Shown: positions 32,643-41,496 of the stretch, in pieces
Layout: each line of letters begins with the position of its first letter
Numbering within the stretch: the first letter of the stretch is position 1
Origin: Urbifossiella limnaea
GTDB lineage: Bacteria > Planctomycetota > Planctomycetia > Gemmatales > Gemmataceae
DNA: 64,000 bases
Reading direction: 5' to 3'
NCBI RefSeq assembly: GCF_007747215.1
Contig: NZ_CP036273.1
Location: 5,874,322 to 5,938,321 of the forward strand
Made by a program: the position numbers and the translations under genes
Notes under the pieces: generated by a model
Told to the model about the DNA's origin: nothing
The model's database searches: none
The model's input: only the letters and a program-made list of their open reading frames with translations

Positions 32643-35561
32643 ATGAACCGCTGGCCCGTCGCCGTTCTCGCGCTGCTGGCGCCCTTCGCCCTCGCCGCCG
32701 ACCCCGCCCCCGGCCCGCTCCCCGCCGAGCAGGCGGCGAAGCAATCGGTCCTCCCCGACGGCTTCCGCATGTCCGTGTTCGCGGCCGAGCCGCTGGTCAC
32801 GCAGCCGGTGTCGTTCTGCCTCGACCACCGCGGCCGGGTGTGGGTCGCCGAGGCGCTCAACTACGGGGCGTGGCAACCCACCGGCAAGGACCGCGTCGCG
32901 ATCCTCGAAGACACCGACGGCGACGGCCGCGCCGACAAGCGCACCGTCGTCTGCGACAACTTCAACTACATCACCGGCGTCGAGGTCGGCTTCGGCGGCG
33001 TGTGGGTCATGTCGCCCCCCGGGCTTTACTTCGTGCCGATTCGCGACGACAAACCGAGCGGCCCGCCGCAACTGGTGCTGGACGGGTTCGGCTACAAGGA
33101 GAGCCGGCACAATCTGGCGAACGGCTTCACCTGGGGGCCGGACGGCTGGCTGTACGGCGGTCACGGTCGCACCAGCCCGTCCGACGTTGGCGCGCCCGGC
33201 ACCCCCGCGAAGGACCGCATCCACTGCGACGGCGGCGTCTACCGCGTGCATCCAATCACGAAGAAGTTCGAGGTGTTCGCCGACGGCACGACGAACCCGT
33301 GGGGCGTGGACTTCGACGACTACGGCCAGTGCTTCGTTTCCAATTGTGTGAACCCGCACCTGTTCCACATGATCCCCGGCGGGCACTACGAGCCGTGGCG
33401 GAACCGGCCGAGCAGCCAGTACGCCTACGAGCGCCTGCCGACGATCGCCGACCACCTGCACTACCCCGGCGGCGACATCCGCGGCACCGTCGGCAAGGCC
33501 GAGACGCTGGCGATGGGCGGCGGCCACGCCCACTGCGGCACGCTGGTGTACCTCGGCGACGCGTTCCCGAAGCCGTTCCGCAACACCGTGCTGACGTGCA
33601 ACGTCCACGGCCGCCGCGTCAACAACGACATCCTGAAGCGGAAGGGGTCCGGCTACGTGGCGTCGCACGGCAAGGACTTGATGGTGTCGGCCGACCCGTG
33701 GTTCATGGGCGTAACGTTGCGCCTCGACCCCGGCGGCAGCGTGCTCCTGTCCGACTGGTCCGACACCGGCGAGTGCCACACGTACAAGCCGGACATGAAG
33801 ACGGGCCGCATCTACCGCATCAGCCACGGCGAGCCGAAGCTGCCGAATGTGGATCTGTCGAAGTTGAGCGACAAGGAACTGGTGGAGCTCCAAACGCACC
33901 CGAACGAGTGGCAGGTGCGGACGGCCCGGCGGCTGCTCCAGGAGCGCTCGACGGGGTGGACGGATCTGAAGCGGGAGGCCGTCCGACGCTCGCTGTTCAG
34001 TGCCGGCCGCAACCACCCCGAGGTCACCCGTCGGTTGCGGGCGCTGTGGACACTCCACGCGATCGGCGAGCACTCCCCCGTGACGCTAACGGATCTCCTC
34101 GCCGACCCGGCCGAACACGTCCGTGGGTGGGCCGTTCGGCTCCTGTGCGAGGCACGCGACCCGCGTGTCGACCAACTCGTGGTCCGGGCGACTGTCGATC
34201 CGTCGCCCGTCGTCCGGCTCGAACTCGCGGCCGCCCTTCAGCGGCTGCGTACGGATCAGCGATGGAGCCTTGCCCTGGCGCTGCTCGCGCGCGCCGAGGA
34301 CGCCACCGACGCGAACCTGCCGCTGATGATCTGGTACGGCTTCGAGCCGCTCGTTCCCGCGGACCCGGAGCGGGCGCTGGACGTGGCCGCGAAGGGGCAA
34401 ATCCCCCTCGTCCGGCAGTTCGCCGCGCGGCGGTTCCTCGATCACGCCGCGACCGTCGGGGCGAAGGCCGACCTGTCCCCGCTGGCGAAGGTGCTCGCCG
34501 AGGCGCCGCCGGCCGCAGTGCCGGACCTGCTCCGCGGCGCCCGCGAGGGGATCAAGGGGCGCCGCAACCTGCCGATGCCCGCGGGATGGCCCGCGGTGTA
34601 CGCCAAACTCCGCGACCACGCCGACAACCAGGTGCGTGACAACGCGGTGTCGCTGGCGCTGGCGTTCGGCGACCCGCGCGCCGTCACCGACCTGCGCGCC
34701 CTCGCCGCGGACCAGGCGGCGCCGCCGGCCGACCGCGCCGGGGCGGTCGAATCGCTCGTCGGGGTGAAGGCCGCGGACCTGGCGCCGCTACTGTTCGACC
34801 TGCTGCCGGACCCCGCCACCCGCCGCGCCGCCGTCCGCGGGCTCGCGGCGTACCCGCACCCCGACACCGCCGCGAAGGTGCTGGCCGCGTACCCGCGCTT
34901 CGACGCCGGCGACAAGGCCGACGCCGTCGCCACCCTCGCGGCGCGGCGTGACACCGCGCTGTCACTGCTGGGGGCGGTGGAGGCGAAGCGGGTGCCGCGG
35001 GCGGACGTGTCGGCGTTCGCCGCCCGCCAGATGTTCGCGCTGAACGACGCCGCCGTGCGCGACCGGCTGAAGCAGGTGTGGGGCGAGGTGCGGCCGACGG
35101 CCGGGAAGCCGGAGGTGCTGGCGAAGTACCGGGCGATGCTGACGCCGGCGTACCTCCGCAGCGCGGACGCGGCCAGCGGCAAGGCGGTGTACGCGCGGAC
35201 GTGCCAGGCGTGCCACAAGTTGAACGGTCAGGGCACGGACATCGGCCCGAACCTGAACGGCGTCAACCGCGGCAACCTCGACTACTGGCTGACGAACCTC
35301 ACCGACCCCGGCGCGGAGGTGGGGAAGGACTACCGCATGTCGGTGGTGCGGACCGTGGACGGCCGCGTGGTGTCGGGCATCGTCGTGGAGCGGAGCGCGG
35401 CCCGGGTGGTGGTGCAGACCGCCACGGAGCGGGTGACGCTGGCCGCGGACGACGTGGAGGGCGTGGCGGATTCGCCGCTGTCGCTGATGCCCGAGGGGCA
35501 ACTCGACGCGCTGCGGCGCGAGGACGTGCGCGACCTGATCGCGTACTTGATGGGCGGGTAG
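32643..35561 (+). CDS. PVC-type membrane-bound dehydrogenase with C-terminal heme-binding domain
   Basis: 972 residues. Signal peptide 1-18. Residues about 35-400 are the Pirellula/Verrucomicrobium-type propeller domain (FRMSVFAAEPLVTQPVSF, GRVWVAEALNY, DTDGDGRADKRTV, LANGFTWGPDGWLYGGHGR). About 400-840 is HEAT-like helical repeat. A cytochrome-like heme site CQACH is at 854-858 with GPNLNGVNRGNLDYWL, and the end is the family motif LMPEGQLDALRREDVRDLIAYL. Members are exported and abundant in Planctomycetes; electron transfer from an unknown substrate, perhaps sugar or polymer breakdown products, is inferred. Confidence 0.93.
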   Translation: MNRWPVAVLALLAPFALAADPAPGPLPAEQAAKQSVLPDGFRMSVFAAEPLVTQPVSFCLDHRGRVWVAEALNYGAWQPTGKDRVAILEDTDGDGRADKRTVVCDNFNYITGVEVGFGGVWVMSPPGLYFVPIRDDKPSGPPQLVLDGFGYKESRHNLANGFTWGPDGWLYGGHGRTSPSDVGAPGTPAKDRIHCDGGVYRVHPITKKFEVFADGTTNPWGVDFDDYGQCFVSNCVNPHLFHMIPGGHYEPWRNRPSSQYAYERLPTIADHLHYPGGDIRGTVGKAETLAMGGGHAHCGTLVYLGDAFPKPFRNTVLTCNVHGRRVNNDILKRKGSGYVASHGKDLMVSADPWFMGVTLRLDPGGSVLLSDWSDTGECHTYKPDMKTGRIYRISHGEPKLPNVDLSKLSDKELVELQTHPNEWQVRTARRLLQERSTGWTDLKREAVRRSLFSAGRNHPEVTRRLRALWTLHAIGEHSPVTLTDLLADPAEHVRGWAVRLLCEARDPRVDQLVVRATVDPSPVVRLELAAALQRLRTDQRWSLALALLARAEDATDANLPLMIWYGFEPLVPADPERALDVAAKGQIPLVRQFAARRFLDHAATVGAKADLSPLAKVLAEAPPAAVPDLLRGAREGIKGRRNLPMPAGWPAVYAKLRDHADNQVRDNAVSLALAFGDPRAVTDLRALAADQAAPPADRAGAVESLVGVKAADLAPLLFDLLPDPATRRAAVRGLAAYPHPDTAAKVLAAYPRFDAGDKADAVATLAARRDTALSLLGAVEAKRVPRADVSAFAARQMFALNDAAVRDRLKQVWGEVRPTAGKPEVLAKYRAMLTPAYLRSADAASGKAVYARTCQACHKLNGQGTDIGPNLNGVNRGNLDYWLTNLTDPGAEVGKDYRMSVVRTVDGRVVSGIVVERSAARVVVQTATERVTLAADDVEGVADSPLSLMPEGQLDALRREDVRDLIAYLMGG

Positions 35562-35565
35562 GGGT

Positions 35566-35716
35566 GGGAAGCAGGATTAACCACAGAGTCACAGAGAGCA
35601 CAGAGGGAAGACCAAAAACCGAGAGAAGGCCAGAATTTGATTTCAAACTCTCCTTTGTCTCGGTTTTCTGGCTTTCCTCTGTGCTCTCTGTGACTCTGTG
35701 ATTAATCCTGCTTCCC
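35566..35716. repeat. CACAGAG-family inverted repeat, overlapping a stop codon
   Basis: Arms 35566-35606 and 35676-35716 (41 nt) differ at one position; weaker pairing continues inward. The arms contain repeated CACAGAG. The right arm encodes the last four residues (GKQD) and TAA of the minus-strand kinase gene. A related element lies at 53015. Confidence 0.95.
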
Positions 35717-36211
35717 GCCTAAATACACCCGCGCCCGCCGCTCGCACTCGTCCAGTGTCAGCGCCGCCGTGTCGAGCGTGAGCCGCGGCACCGTCAGCGG
35801 CTCGGCATTCGCCCGCGAGCGGTCGTGCAAATCCGGCGTGCGGTTCCCCGCGAGGTGCGCCCGGTCCGCCGCGATCCGCGCCCGCGCCACGTCCGGCGGG
35901 CACACGCACTCGATCACCCGCACCGGCTCGCCGAGCGCCAGCAGGGCCGCCACCTGCCGCGCCTTCGAGAACGTACGGCCGTCGAGAAACACCGCCCGGC
36001 CCGGTTGCGTGCGCCGGAGGTGGACCGCGGCGGCGAACACCGCCTGCATGGCGATGTCGTCCTGCTCCGCGGAGTAGTCGAGAGCCGCGCCGGGGAACAG
36101 CGCCGCCCGCACCTCGTCCTTGCCGATCACGACGCCGCCCAGCACCGCCGCCAGCCGGGCGGCCAGCGCACTCTTCCCGGTGCCCGGCAGGCCCGCCATC
36201 GCCACGAGCAT
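35702..36211 (-). CDS. AAA-type P-loop kinase
   Basis: 169 residues. Walker A GLPGTGKSAL at 7-16, then a zeta-toxin/gluconate kinase-like P-loop fold with FLDGRTFSKARQVAAL and ECVCPPDVARARIAAD. It probably phosphorylates a small molecule. The ATG at 36211 opens directly into the P-loop; the longer frame upstream has no such leader. The start overlaps a possible upstream stop (TGATG). Its final codons and stop lie within the inverted repeat at 35566-35716. Confidence 0.82.
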   Translation of the reverse strand: MLVAMAGLPGTGKSALAARLAAVLGGVVIGKDEVRAALFPGAALDYSAEQDDIAMQAVFAAAVHLRRTQPGRAVFLDGRTFSKARQVAALLALGEPVRVIECVCPPDVARARIAADRAHLAGNRTPDLHDRSRANAEPLTVPRLTLDTAALTLDECERRARVYLGGKQD

Positions 36212-36357
36212 CAGCGCACCACCAGCGGGATTTCCTCGGCCAGCCCGTTCGCCAGCCGCACCGTCACCTTGTACTCGCGGGGGTCGCCGTACACAAGCTC
36301 CCACGACAGCCGGCCGGGGCGCGCGTCAACGAGTGGTGGAGCCGGCCTTCGCGGCAC
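36211..36357 (-). CDS. Possible short ORF or gene remnant coupled to the kinase
   Basis: A 48-codon frame from GTG at 36357 ends in TGA overlapping the kinase ATG. Its C-terminal part (WELVYGDPREYKVTVRLANG) looks like real beta-sheet protein sequence rather than random frame. There is no clear signal, domain or ribosome-binding site. It might be a remnant of a larger gene, a short coupled protein, or a chance frame opposite the upstream region of the gene at 36388. Confidence 0.3.
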   Translation of the reverse strand: MPRRPAPPLVDARPGRLSWELVYGDPREYKVTVRLANGLAEEIPLVVR

Positions 36358-36387
36358 GGTACACTGGGGATTACCCCGGAGCCCGCC

Positions 36388-38592
36388 ATGCCTCGTCCCG
36401 TCGCATTGCTCGCCGTGCTGGTCGCCGCCGGCCCCGCCGCCGCGCAGCCGGTGAGCTTCGACCGCGACGTGAGCGCCGTCCTGTCGCGCGCCGGGTGCAA
36501 CTCCGGGGCGTGCCACGGCAACCTGAACGGCAAGGGCGGGCTCAAACTGTCGCTCCGCGGCGAAGACCCGGTCGGCGACCACGCCGTCCTCACCCGCGAC
36601 CTGCTCGCCCGCCGCACCGACCCGCACCGGCCGGACGAGAGTTTGATCCTGCTGAAGGCCACCGGCGGCGTGCCGCACGAGGGCGGCGTTCGCTTCACGA
36701 GGGCGAGCCCCGAGTACGCGGCGCTGCGGGCGTGGGTCGCCGCCGGCTGCCGCCCCGACCCGCCCGGCGGCCCGCAGCTGGCCCGGCTCGACGTGACCCC
36801 CGCGGCGCGCATCCTGTCCGACCCCGCCGACCGCTTCACCGTGAAGGCCGTCGCCCACTTCTCCGACGGCACGAGCCGCGACGTGACGGCACTGGCGGCG
36901 TGCGAGTTCACGTCGGTCGGTGTGGCGCGGATCACGCCGGCTGGCGAGGTGATCCGCGAGCAGTTCGGCGAGACGGTGCTTATCGTCCGCTACCTCACCC
37001 GCGTCGTGCCGGTCCGGGTCGTGTTCCTGCCCGACCGCCCGGCCCCGGAACTGTCCGCGTTCCCGACCGAGCACCCGATCGACAGGCTCGTCCTCGACCA
37101 GCTGCGGGCGATGCGGCTGGCCCCCGCCGCGCCGGCGCCCGACCACGTGTTCCTCCGCCGCGCCTTCCTCGACACTCTCGGCGTGCTGCCGACCGTGGAC
37201 GAGACGCGCGCCTACCTCGCCGACCCGCGCCCCGACCGCCGCGAGCGGCTGATCGACGCGCTGCTGGCGCGGCCGGAGTTCGCCGAGTACTGGGCGCAGA
37301 AGTGGTCCGACGTGCTGCGGAACGACGAGAAGGCGCTCGACCGCAAGGGCGTGGCCGTGTTCTACCGGTGGATCGCGGCGCAGCTCGCCGCCGACCGGCC
37401 GCTCACGGAATTCGCCCGCGACGTGCTCGGCGGCACCGGCAGCACCTACGCCAACCCGCCGGCGAACTTCTGGCGCGCCGTCCGCGACCCACTCCAGCGC
37501 GCCGAGTCGGTGGCGCAGGTGTTCCTCGGCGTGCGAATCGGCTGCGCCCGCTGCCACAACCACCCGTTCGACCGCTGGACGATGGACGATTATTACGGCT
37601 TCGCCGCCCTGTTCGCGCGGGTGGACTACCGCGTGCTGTCGAACGCCCGCCGCGACGACCTCGACAAGCACGAGTTCGTCGGCGAGCAGGTCGTCTTCCA
37701 GAAGCGCGACGGCGAGATGGTCAGCGGCCGCACGAAGCAGGCGGCGCCGCCGAAGCTGCTGGGCGCGGCCGCTGTCGCGCCCGACGCCGACCGCCTCGGC
37801 GCGGCCGCGGACTGGGTCGCGTCGGCGGACAACCCGTTCTTCGCGCGGGCGCAGGTGAACCGAGTCTGGCTGCACCTCATGGGCCGCGGCCTGGTGGACC
37901 CGAACGACGACTTCCGCGCCACCAACCCGCCGTCGAACCCCGAGCTGCTCGACTGGCTGGCGAAGGACTTCGCGGCGACCGGCTTCCGCCTCAAGCCGCT
38001 GGTGAAGCGGATCATGACGAGCCGCACGTACGGCCTGTCGGCGACGACGCGCGACGCGGCGGTGATGGCCGACGAGTTGCACCACTCGCACGCGATGGTG
38101 GCGCCGCTGGAGGCGGAGCAACTGCTGGACGCGCTGGCGCAGGTGACGGGCGTGCCGGTGCGGTTCGGCGGCTACCCGCTCGGCCTGCGGGCCAACCAGG
38201 TGCCGGCCCCGCCGCAGACCGGCCGGCGGTTCACGGCCGCGACCGGCGACCTGTTCCTGAAGACGTTCGGCAAGCCGGAGCGGCTGCTGACGTGCGAGTG
38301 CGAGCGGAGCGACGACCCGGGCCTGTTGCAGGCGTTCCAGATGATCTCGGGCGACGTGGTGAACCGGCTGATCAGCTCCCCGGACAACCGCGTCGGCAAG
38401 CGGCTGTCGGAAGGGACGACCGACGCGGCGCTGCTGGACGAGTTGTACCTGGCGGCGCTGTGCCGCCGGCCGACGGACGCGGAGGGGCGGCGCATTCTGG
38501 GCTACGTCGGCGGCGCGACCGACCGCCGCGCGGTGTGGGAGGACGTGCTGTGGGCGCTGCTCAACAGCAAGGAGTTCCTGCTGCGGCGGTGA
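36388..38592 (+). CDS. DUF1549/DUF1553 protein with N-terminal cytochrome-like motif
   Basis: 734 residues. Signal peptide 1-20. Residues 37-43 hold a cytochrome-like CNSGACH (CX4CH, not the usual CXXCH). A Big2-like stretch follows (about 130-210, VKAVAHFSDGTSRDVT), then the DUF1549 domain (about 225-420, FLRRAFLDTLGVLPT, and the canonical CARCHNHPFDRW) and DUF1553 (about 455-734, NPFFARAQVNRVWLHLMGRGLVDP). This architecture is diagnostic of Planctomycetes; a redox role with heme is inferred, substrate unknown. The DUF4139 gene follows after 37 nt. Confidence 0.92.
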   Translation: MPRPVALLAVLVAAGPAAAQPVSFDRDVSAVLSRAGCNSGACHGNLNGKGGLKLSLRGEDPVGDHAVLTRDLLARRTDPHRPDESLILLKATGGVPHEGGVRFTRASPEYAALRAWVAAGCRPDPPGGPQLARLDVTPAARILSDPADRFTVKAVAHFSDGTSRDVTALAACEFTSVGVARITPAGEVIREQFGETVLIVRYLTRVVPVRVVFLPDRPAPELSAFPTEHPIDRLVLDQLRAMRLAPAAPAPDHVFLRRAFLDTLGVLPTVDETRAYLADPRPDRRERLIDALLARPEFAEYWAQKWSDVLRNDEKALDRKGVAVFYRWIAAQLAADRPLTEFARDVLGGTGSTYANPPANFWRAVRDPLQRAESVAQVFLGVRIGCARCHNHPFDRWTMDDYYGFAALFARVDYRVLSNARRDDLDKHEFVGEQVVFQKRDGEMVSGRTKQAAPPKLLGAAAVAPDADRLGAAADWVASADNPFFARAQVNRVWLHLMGRGLVDPNDDFRATNPPSNPELLDWLAKDFAATGFRLKPLVKRIMTSRTYGLSATTRDAAVMADELHHSHAMVAPLEAEQLLDALAQVTGVPVRFGGYPLGLRANQVPAPPQTGRRFTAATGDLFLKTFGKPERLLTCECERSDDPGLLQAFQMISGDVVNRLISSPDNRVGKRLSEGTTDAALLDELYLAALCRRPTDAEGRRILGYVGGATDRRAVWEDVLWALLNSKEFLLRR

Positions 38593-38629
38593 GGGGCCGC
38601 CCGGCACAGGCAGTAACGGAGGAAGGGCC

Positions 38630-40861
38630 ATGCTGCGTCGAACACTAATGTGGGGGCTCCCGCTGGCCGGCGCCGTCGGGGCCGCCGCCGTTGCCGACTG
38701 CTGGCTCGCCGCCGCCGCCCTCGCGGACGCCAGGCAAGACCTCCGACCCGCCGTGAACCTGCCGATCAGCCGCGTCGTGCTGTTCAACAGCGGCGTCGGG
38801 TACTTCAGCCGCAGTGGCGAGGTGGACGGCGACGCCCGCGTCGATCTCACCTTCCAGGAAGCGGATGTCAACGACCTGATCAAGAGCATGGTGCTCGAGG
38901 ACTTCGGCGGCGGCCGCGTCGCCGCGGTGAGCTATGACAGCCGCGAGCCGATCGCGCGGACGCTGGCCAGCTTCTCGATCAACCTGAACGGCGACACCAC
39001 CTTCGCCGGCATCCTCCGGCAGGCCCGCGGCGAGCGGGTCGAGGTCACGACCACACCGACGGCGCAGAACCAGCCGGGGAAGGTGACCGGCTCGATCGTC
39101 GGCGTCGAGCCGCAGGCGGGGCCGAACGGCGTGCCGGTGTCGGTGCTGAACCTGTGGTGCGCCGAGGGGATGCGGGCCGTCAAGCTGACCGAGGTGCAGC
39201 AGCTGCGCTTTCTCAACCCGGTTATCGAGTCCGAGTTCCGCCGGGCGCTCGAGGTGCTGGCGCTGAACCACGACGCCGCGAAGAAGGCGGTGAGCCTCCA
39301 CTTCGCCGGCGACGGGAAGCGCCGCGTGCAGGTCGGCTACGTCGTCGAGGCGCCGGTGTGGAAGACGAGCTACCGGCTCGTGCTGGATGCCGAGGGCAAG
39401 GGCGGGAAACCGTACCTGCAAGGGTGGGCGGTCGTCGAAAACCCGACCGACGAGGACTGGACCGGCGTGCGGATGGCGCTTATCAGCGGCCGGCCGATCA
39501 GCTTCAAGATGGACTTGTACAACCCGCTGTACGTGCCGCGGCCGACGGTCGAGCCGGAGCTGTTCGCGTCGCTGCGGCCGCCGACCTACGACGGCGGCTT
39601 CGCCCGCCGCGGGCAGGGAATCCCGCCGGACGACAAGGAAGCGTTCCAGCTCCGGGCGCTGAACGCGGCCGAAAAACAGGGGCCGTTCGTCGACGGCGAC
39701 CGCCTCGGCGCCCCGGCACCGGGGAAGGACGCCGCCGCGCGGCTCAGGGGACTCGCGGACAACGCCCCGGAGCTCGGCATGGCCGTGCGCGGCACGGTCG
39801 CCCCGAACGACTTCGACGGCGAGGCGGCGAAGCGCCTCAACCGCGAGCTGGCGGCCCGCCTCGGCACCGCGGCCGTCGGCAGCGCCGCCACCGCGGGCAA
39901 GCTCGGCGACTTCTTCCAGTACGCCATCGACCACCCGGTCTCGCTCGCGCGCCAGAAGAGCGCCCTTCTGCCGATCGTCGGCAAGGACATCGAGGCGACG
40001 CGCGTCAGCATCTACAACGCGGGCGTGCAGCCGAAGCACCCGCTGCTCGGGCTCCGCTTCAAGAACACGTCTGGCATGCACCTGTCGCAAGGCCCGATCA
40101 CGGTGTTCGAAGGCAGTACCTACGCCGGCGACACGCGCGTGCTGGACGTGCAGCCCGGCGAGGAGCGGCTCGTGTCCTACGCCGTCGACCTCGGCAGCGA
40201 AGTCGATCCGCAGACCGGCCCGGGGTCGGGGCGGATTACGAGTGTGAAGGCGAACAAGGGGGTCGTGACGACGGTGACGAAAGTGCGGGAGGAGAAGAAG
40301 TACCGCATCGCCAACCGGAGCCAGACCGACCGCACGCTCGTCATCGAACACCCGAACCGCACCAACCAGCAGTTCAAGCTCGTGGACACGCCGGCGCCGG
40401 TCGAGGACACGAAGGACGTGTACCGCTTCCAGCTGGCGGTGAAGGCCGGCGAGGAGAAGACGTTCGTGGTGACCGAGGAGCGCGACGTGTCCACGCAGGT
40501 GGCGCTGTCGAACAACCCGGACGGGCAGATCCGCTTCTTCCTGAGCCTGAACGAGGCGCCGCCGGCGCTGAAGGCGAAGCTCACGGAGGCGCTCAAGCTG
40601 AAGGCCGCGTGGGACGGGCAGCTGCGCGACCTGAACCAGGTGAAGGCCGACCTGGCGCGGGTGGGCACCGACCAGGACCGCATCCGCAAGAACCTGGCGG
40701 CGACGCCGCGGGAGGCGGAGGTGTACCAGACCTACCTGCGCCGCCTCGCCGAGCAGGAGCGCGAGATCGATACTTTGACGGCCCGCGAGAAGACGCTGAT
40801 GGCGGCGGAGTTCGCGGCCCGGAAGGCGTTCGAGGAGTTCCTGGCGAACCTGACCGACTGA
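38630..40861 (+). CDS. DUF4139 envelope protein
   Basis: 743 residues. An N-terminal hydrophobic segment (about 7-33) is followed by a long soluble part with the DUF4139-type core (VGYVVEAPVWKTSYRLVLD, GWAVVENPTDEDWTGVRMALISG, HPLLGLRFKNTSGMHL, YRIANRSQTDRTLVIEHPN) and a helical, probably coiled-coil end (about 650-740). It is probably exported and anchored. Function is unknown. It follows the DUF1549 gene at 37 nt and ends into a strong hairpin. Confidence 0.85.
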   Translation: MLRRTLMWGLPLAGAVGAAAVADCWLAAAALADARQDLRPAVNLPISRVVLFNSGVGYFSRSGEVDGDARVDLTFQEADVNDLIKSMVLEDFGGGRVAAVSYDSREPIARTLASFSINLNGDTTFAGILRQARGERVEVTTTPTAQNQPGKVTGSIVGVEPQAGPNGVPVSVLNLWCAEGMRAVKLTEVQQLRFLNPVIESEFRRALEVLALNHDAAKKAVSLHFAGDGKRRVQVGYVVEAPVWKTSYRLVLDAEGKGGKPYLQGWAVVENPTDEDWTGVRMALISGRPISFKMDLYNPLYVPRPTVEPELFASLRPPTYDGGFARRGQGIPPDDKEAFQLRALNAAEKQGPFVDGDRLGAPAPGKDAAARLRGLADNAPELGMAVRGTVAPNDFDGEAAKRLNRELAARLGTAAVGSAATAGKLGDFFQYAIDHPVSLARQKSALLPIVGKDIEATRVSIYNAGVQPKHPLLGLRFKNTSGMHLSQGPITVFEGSTYAGDTRVLDVQPGEERLVSYAVDLGSEVDPQTGPGSGRITSVKANKGVVTTVTKVREEKKYRIANRSQTDRTLVIEHPNRTNQQFKLVDTPAPVEDTKDVYRFQLAVKAGEEKTFVVTEERDVSTQVALSNNPDGQIRFFLSLNEAPPALKAKLTEALKLKAAWDGQLRDLNQVKADLARVGTDQDRIRKNLAATPREAEVYQTYLRRLAEQEREIDTLTAREKTLMAAEFAARKAFEEFLANLTD

Positions 40862-40869
40862 GCGGGCGG

Positions 40870-40922
40870 CACCCCGTTTCCCTCGCTCCGCCTCCGAGTG
40901 GCGGAGCGAGGGAAACGGGGTG
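40870..40922. terminator. Strong hairpin between convergent genes
   Basis: 23-bp perfect stem (40870-40892 with 40900-40922), loop TCCGAGT, lying 8 nt after one stop and 19 nt before the end of the convergent gene. It can act in both directions. Confidence 0.9.
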
Positions 40923-40941
40923 TCGCTTACCCCGCCGGGCT

Positions 40942-41424
40942 TCACCCCGTCGATTCCATGCCCGCGGGGTGGTTACGCGGGAACAGCAGCGTCATTTCGG
41001 CCGACATCCGGGCGCCGAGCCGGTCACGCTCGGCCGCGTCGGCCAGCCGCGACCGGGTGTAGTCCATCACGTGCCGGGCCACCCGCTCGCGGTCGGACAC
41101 CACGTCCGGGTACATCTGGCGCAACCCGTCCGCCGTCCGCGGCTGGGCGGCCAGCATCGCCTCGAACTGGTCGGTCGCGTCGGCGAGTGAGAGGCGGCCG
41201 GCGATCAGCTCGTCGACCAGCCGGTCCTTGCTCCGGATTTGACACTGCAGGTCGGCGATCTCGCCGTCGAGCCGGACCTGGGTGCGGAGATTCGCGGCCA
41301 TCTGGCTGCGGACGGCGGGTACGTTCCAGGCGTCGAGCCCGGCGGCGGCCAGCCAGCCGGGGAGCCACGGGCCGAGGGCCACCACCGCGGCGCCCGCGGC
41401 CGCCCACTTCGTGCGTCGTCGCAT
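40942..41424 (-). CDS. Hypothetical protein with N-terminal membrane segment
   Basis: 160 residues. A basic start (MRRRTKW) and hydrophobic segment (about 7-30) suggest a signal anchor. The rest is largely helical and charged (QVRLDGEIADLQCQIRSKDR may be coiled coil). No family was recognised. It lies between a terminator hairpin and glf, on the minus strand, 72 nt downstream of glf; a shared transcript is possible. Confidence 0.6.
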   Translation of the reverse strand: MRRRTKWAAAGAAVVALGPWLPGWLAAAGLDAWNVPAVRSQMAANLRTQVRLDGEIADLQCQIRSKDRLVDELIAGRLSLADATDQFEAMLAAQPRTADGLRQMYPDVVSDRERVARHVMDYTRSRLADAAERDRLGARMSAEMTLLFPRNHPAGMESTG

Positions 41425-41496
41425 GTCGTCCGTTCCGGGGAGAAATCGGGGTCGCTACCCGGTGTTCGCCGGCCGCGGCGGGTTCTTTTGCCGCCG

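Noticed and set aside
35566-35716. Inverted repeats as classical MITEs with target duplications
   Set aside because: I looked for short direct duplications outside the arms at 35566, 53015 and 58165 and saw none, so insertion by a DDE transposase is not supported.
36211-38889. Minus frame of 892 codons opposite the DUF1549 gene
   Set aside because: Opposite the strongly supported DUF1549/1553 gene; only its last 48 codons, outside that gene, look protein-like and are listed separately.
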